Part shown: in pieces, positions 63,796 to 64,000 of the stretch
Numbering within the stretch: position 1 is the stretch's first letter
How the letters are laid out: each line of letters opens with the position of its first letter
Assembly (NCBI RefSeq): GCF_964212655.1
Contig: NZ_OZ156465.1
Coordinates: forward strand, 3,658,001 to 3,722,000
Length of the DNA: 64,000 nt
Direction of reading: 5' to 3'
Origin: Candidatus Thiodiazotropha sp. LNASS1
GTDB lineage: Bacteria > Pseudomonadota > Gammaproteobacteria > Chromatiales > Chromatiaceae
The notes under the pieces: model-generated
The model's database searches: none
Seen by the model: only the letters and a program-made list of their open reading frames with translations
Told to the model about the DNA's origin: nothing
Made by a program: the position numbers and the translations under genes

Positions 63796-64000
63796 GTGAT
63801 AATCAATACCGCGCCAAACAGAAGGGCAAACCAGGGAAGGGTGGCGCGGTATATTTCGGCGATGGGTTTATCGAAACGATAACTGGCAATGAAGAGATTC
63901 ATGCCAACCGGTGGGGTGAAATATCCGATCTGCATGTTTGCCAGAAAGATGATTCCCAGATGGACCGGATCGATTCCGTATTCAATAGCTACAGGCAATA
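63753..64000 (-). CDS. dctM: TRAP transporter large permease (DctM), C-terminal part
   Basis: The last about 82 codons of a gene whose start lies beyond the right edge. It reads YGIDPVHLGIIFLANMQIGYFTPPVGMNLFIASYRF (several conserved pieces), the signature of the DctM/SiaM large subunit near its C-terminus, then a final TM segment (LPWFALLFGAVLIITYWP). TRAP systems import C4-dicarboxylates or other organic acids with a sodium gradient. Confidence 0.9.
   Translation of the reverse strand, partial: LPVAIEYGIDPVHLGIIFLANMQIGYFTPPVGMNLFIASYRFDKPIAEIYRATLPWFALLFGAVLIITYWPTLSLALLDRN

Overview
The window looks like the chromosome of a gammaproteobacterium. Gene content and order suggest a Chromatiales or Sedimenticola/Thiodiazotropha-like sulfur-oxidising lineage, but this is inferred from protein style, not from a marker gene. 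The flanks carry ordinary housekeeping genes: rpoH, ftsX-ftsE-ftsY, a tandem M16 protease pair, rsmD, coaD, a YfhL-type ferredoxin, a gamma-glutamyltransferase, an Lpp-like lipoprotein convergent with an L,D-transpeptidase, a ParA-like ATPase, a STAS protein, ychF and tRNA-Met on the left. On the right are amtB, a 6-pyruvoyl-tetrahydropterin synthase family gene, a phosphopantetheinyl transferase, a nine-haem cytochrome, an EamA transporter and the end of a TRAP permease. A large secreted protein with a choice-of-anchor U domain and a GlyGly-CTERM-like tail runs off the left edge.

The centre (about 19.64-54.99 kb) appears to be a genomic island inserted at the 3' end of tRNA-Met. The tRNA 3' end (18 bp, TGCCCCTTGCTACCATAC) recurs exactly at 54969-54986, immediately before a strong hairpin terminator that looks like the tRNA's original terminator. 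A degenerate copy of the tRNA 3' half plus the adjoining island end lies at 48057-48175, so the island may be two related elements in tandem. A possible tyrosine-recombinase remnant sits beside the right repeat.

The island's main cargo (24.0-47.8 kb) is a multihaem cytochrome system. It holds two NHL-propeller lipoproteins, two triheme class I-type cytochromes, a tetrahaem and an 11-haem cytochrome, four triheme c7-type cytochromes, a parvulin isomerase, a ~590-residue outer-membrane beta-barrel and two paralogous helical proteins of unknown function. It also encodes System II cytochrome c biogenesis proteins (ResB-like, CcsA), a PAS sensor kinase, a sigma-54-dependent response regulator and two propeller proteins. 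I count 33 CxxCH haem sites. No recognisable terminal reductase is present, so the likeliest role is an electron conduit across the outer membrane (porin-cytochrome type), either to or from an extracellular partner.

The cluster probably regulates itself. Two divergent sigma-54 promoter matches (27278-27293 on minus, 27497-27512 on plus) flank a 30-bp palindrome (27390-27419). The plus promoter opens a run of overlapping or closely spaced genes that reaches 47844 and includes the sigma-54 activator. The left end of the island carries an ECF sigma/anti-sigma pair, a DUF5666 lipoprotein and a decayed metallo-beta-lactamase-fold gene. The second segment (48-54.9 kb) holds a HEAT-repeat protein, a PepSY protein, an outer-membrane barrel and an OmpR-type two-component system.
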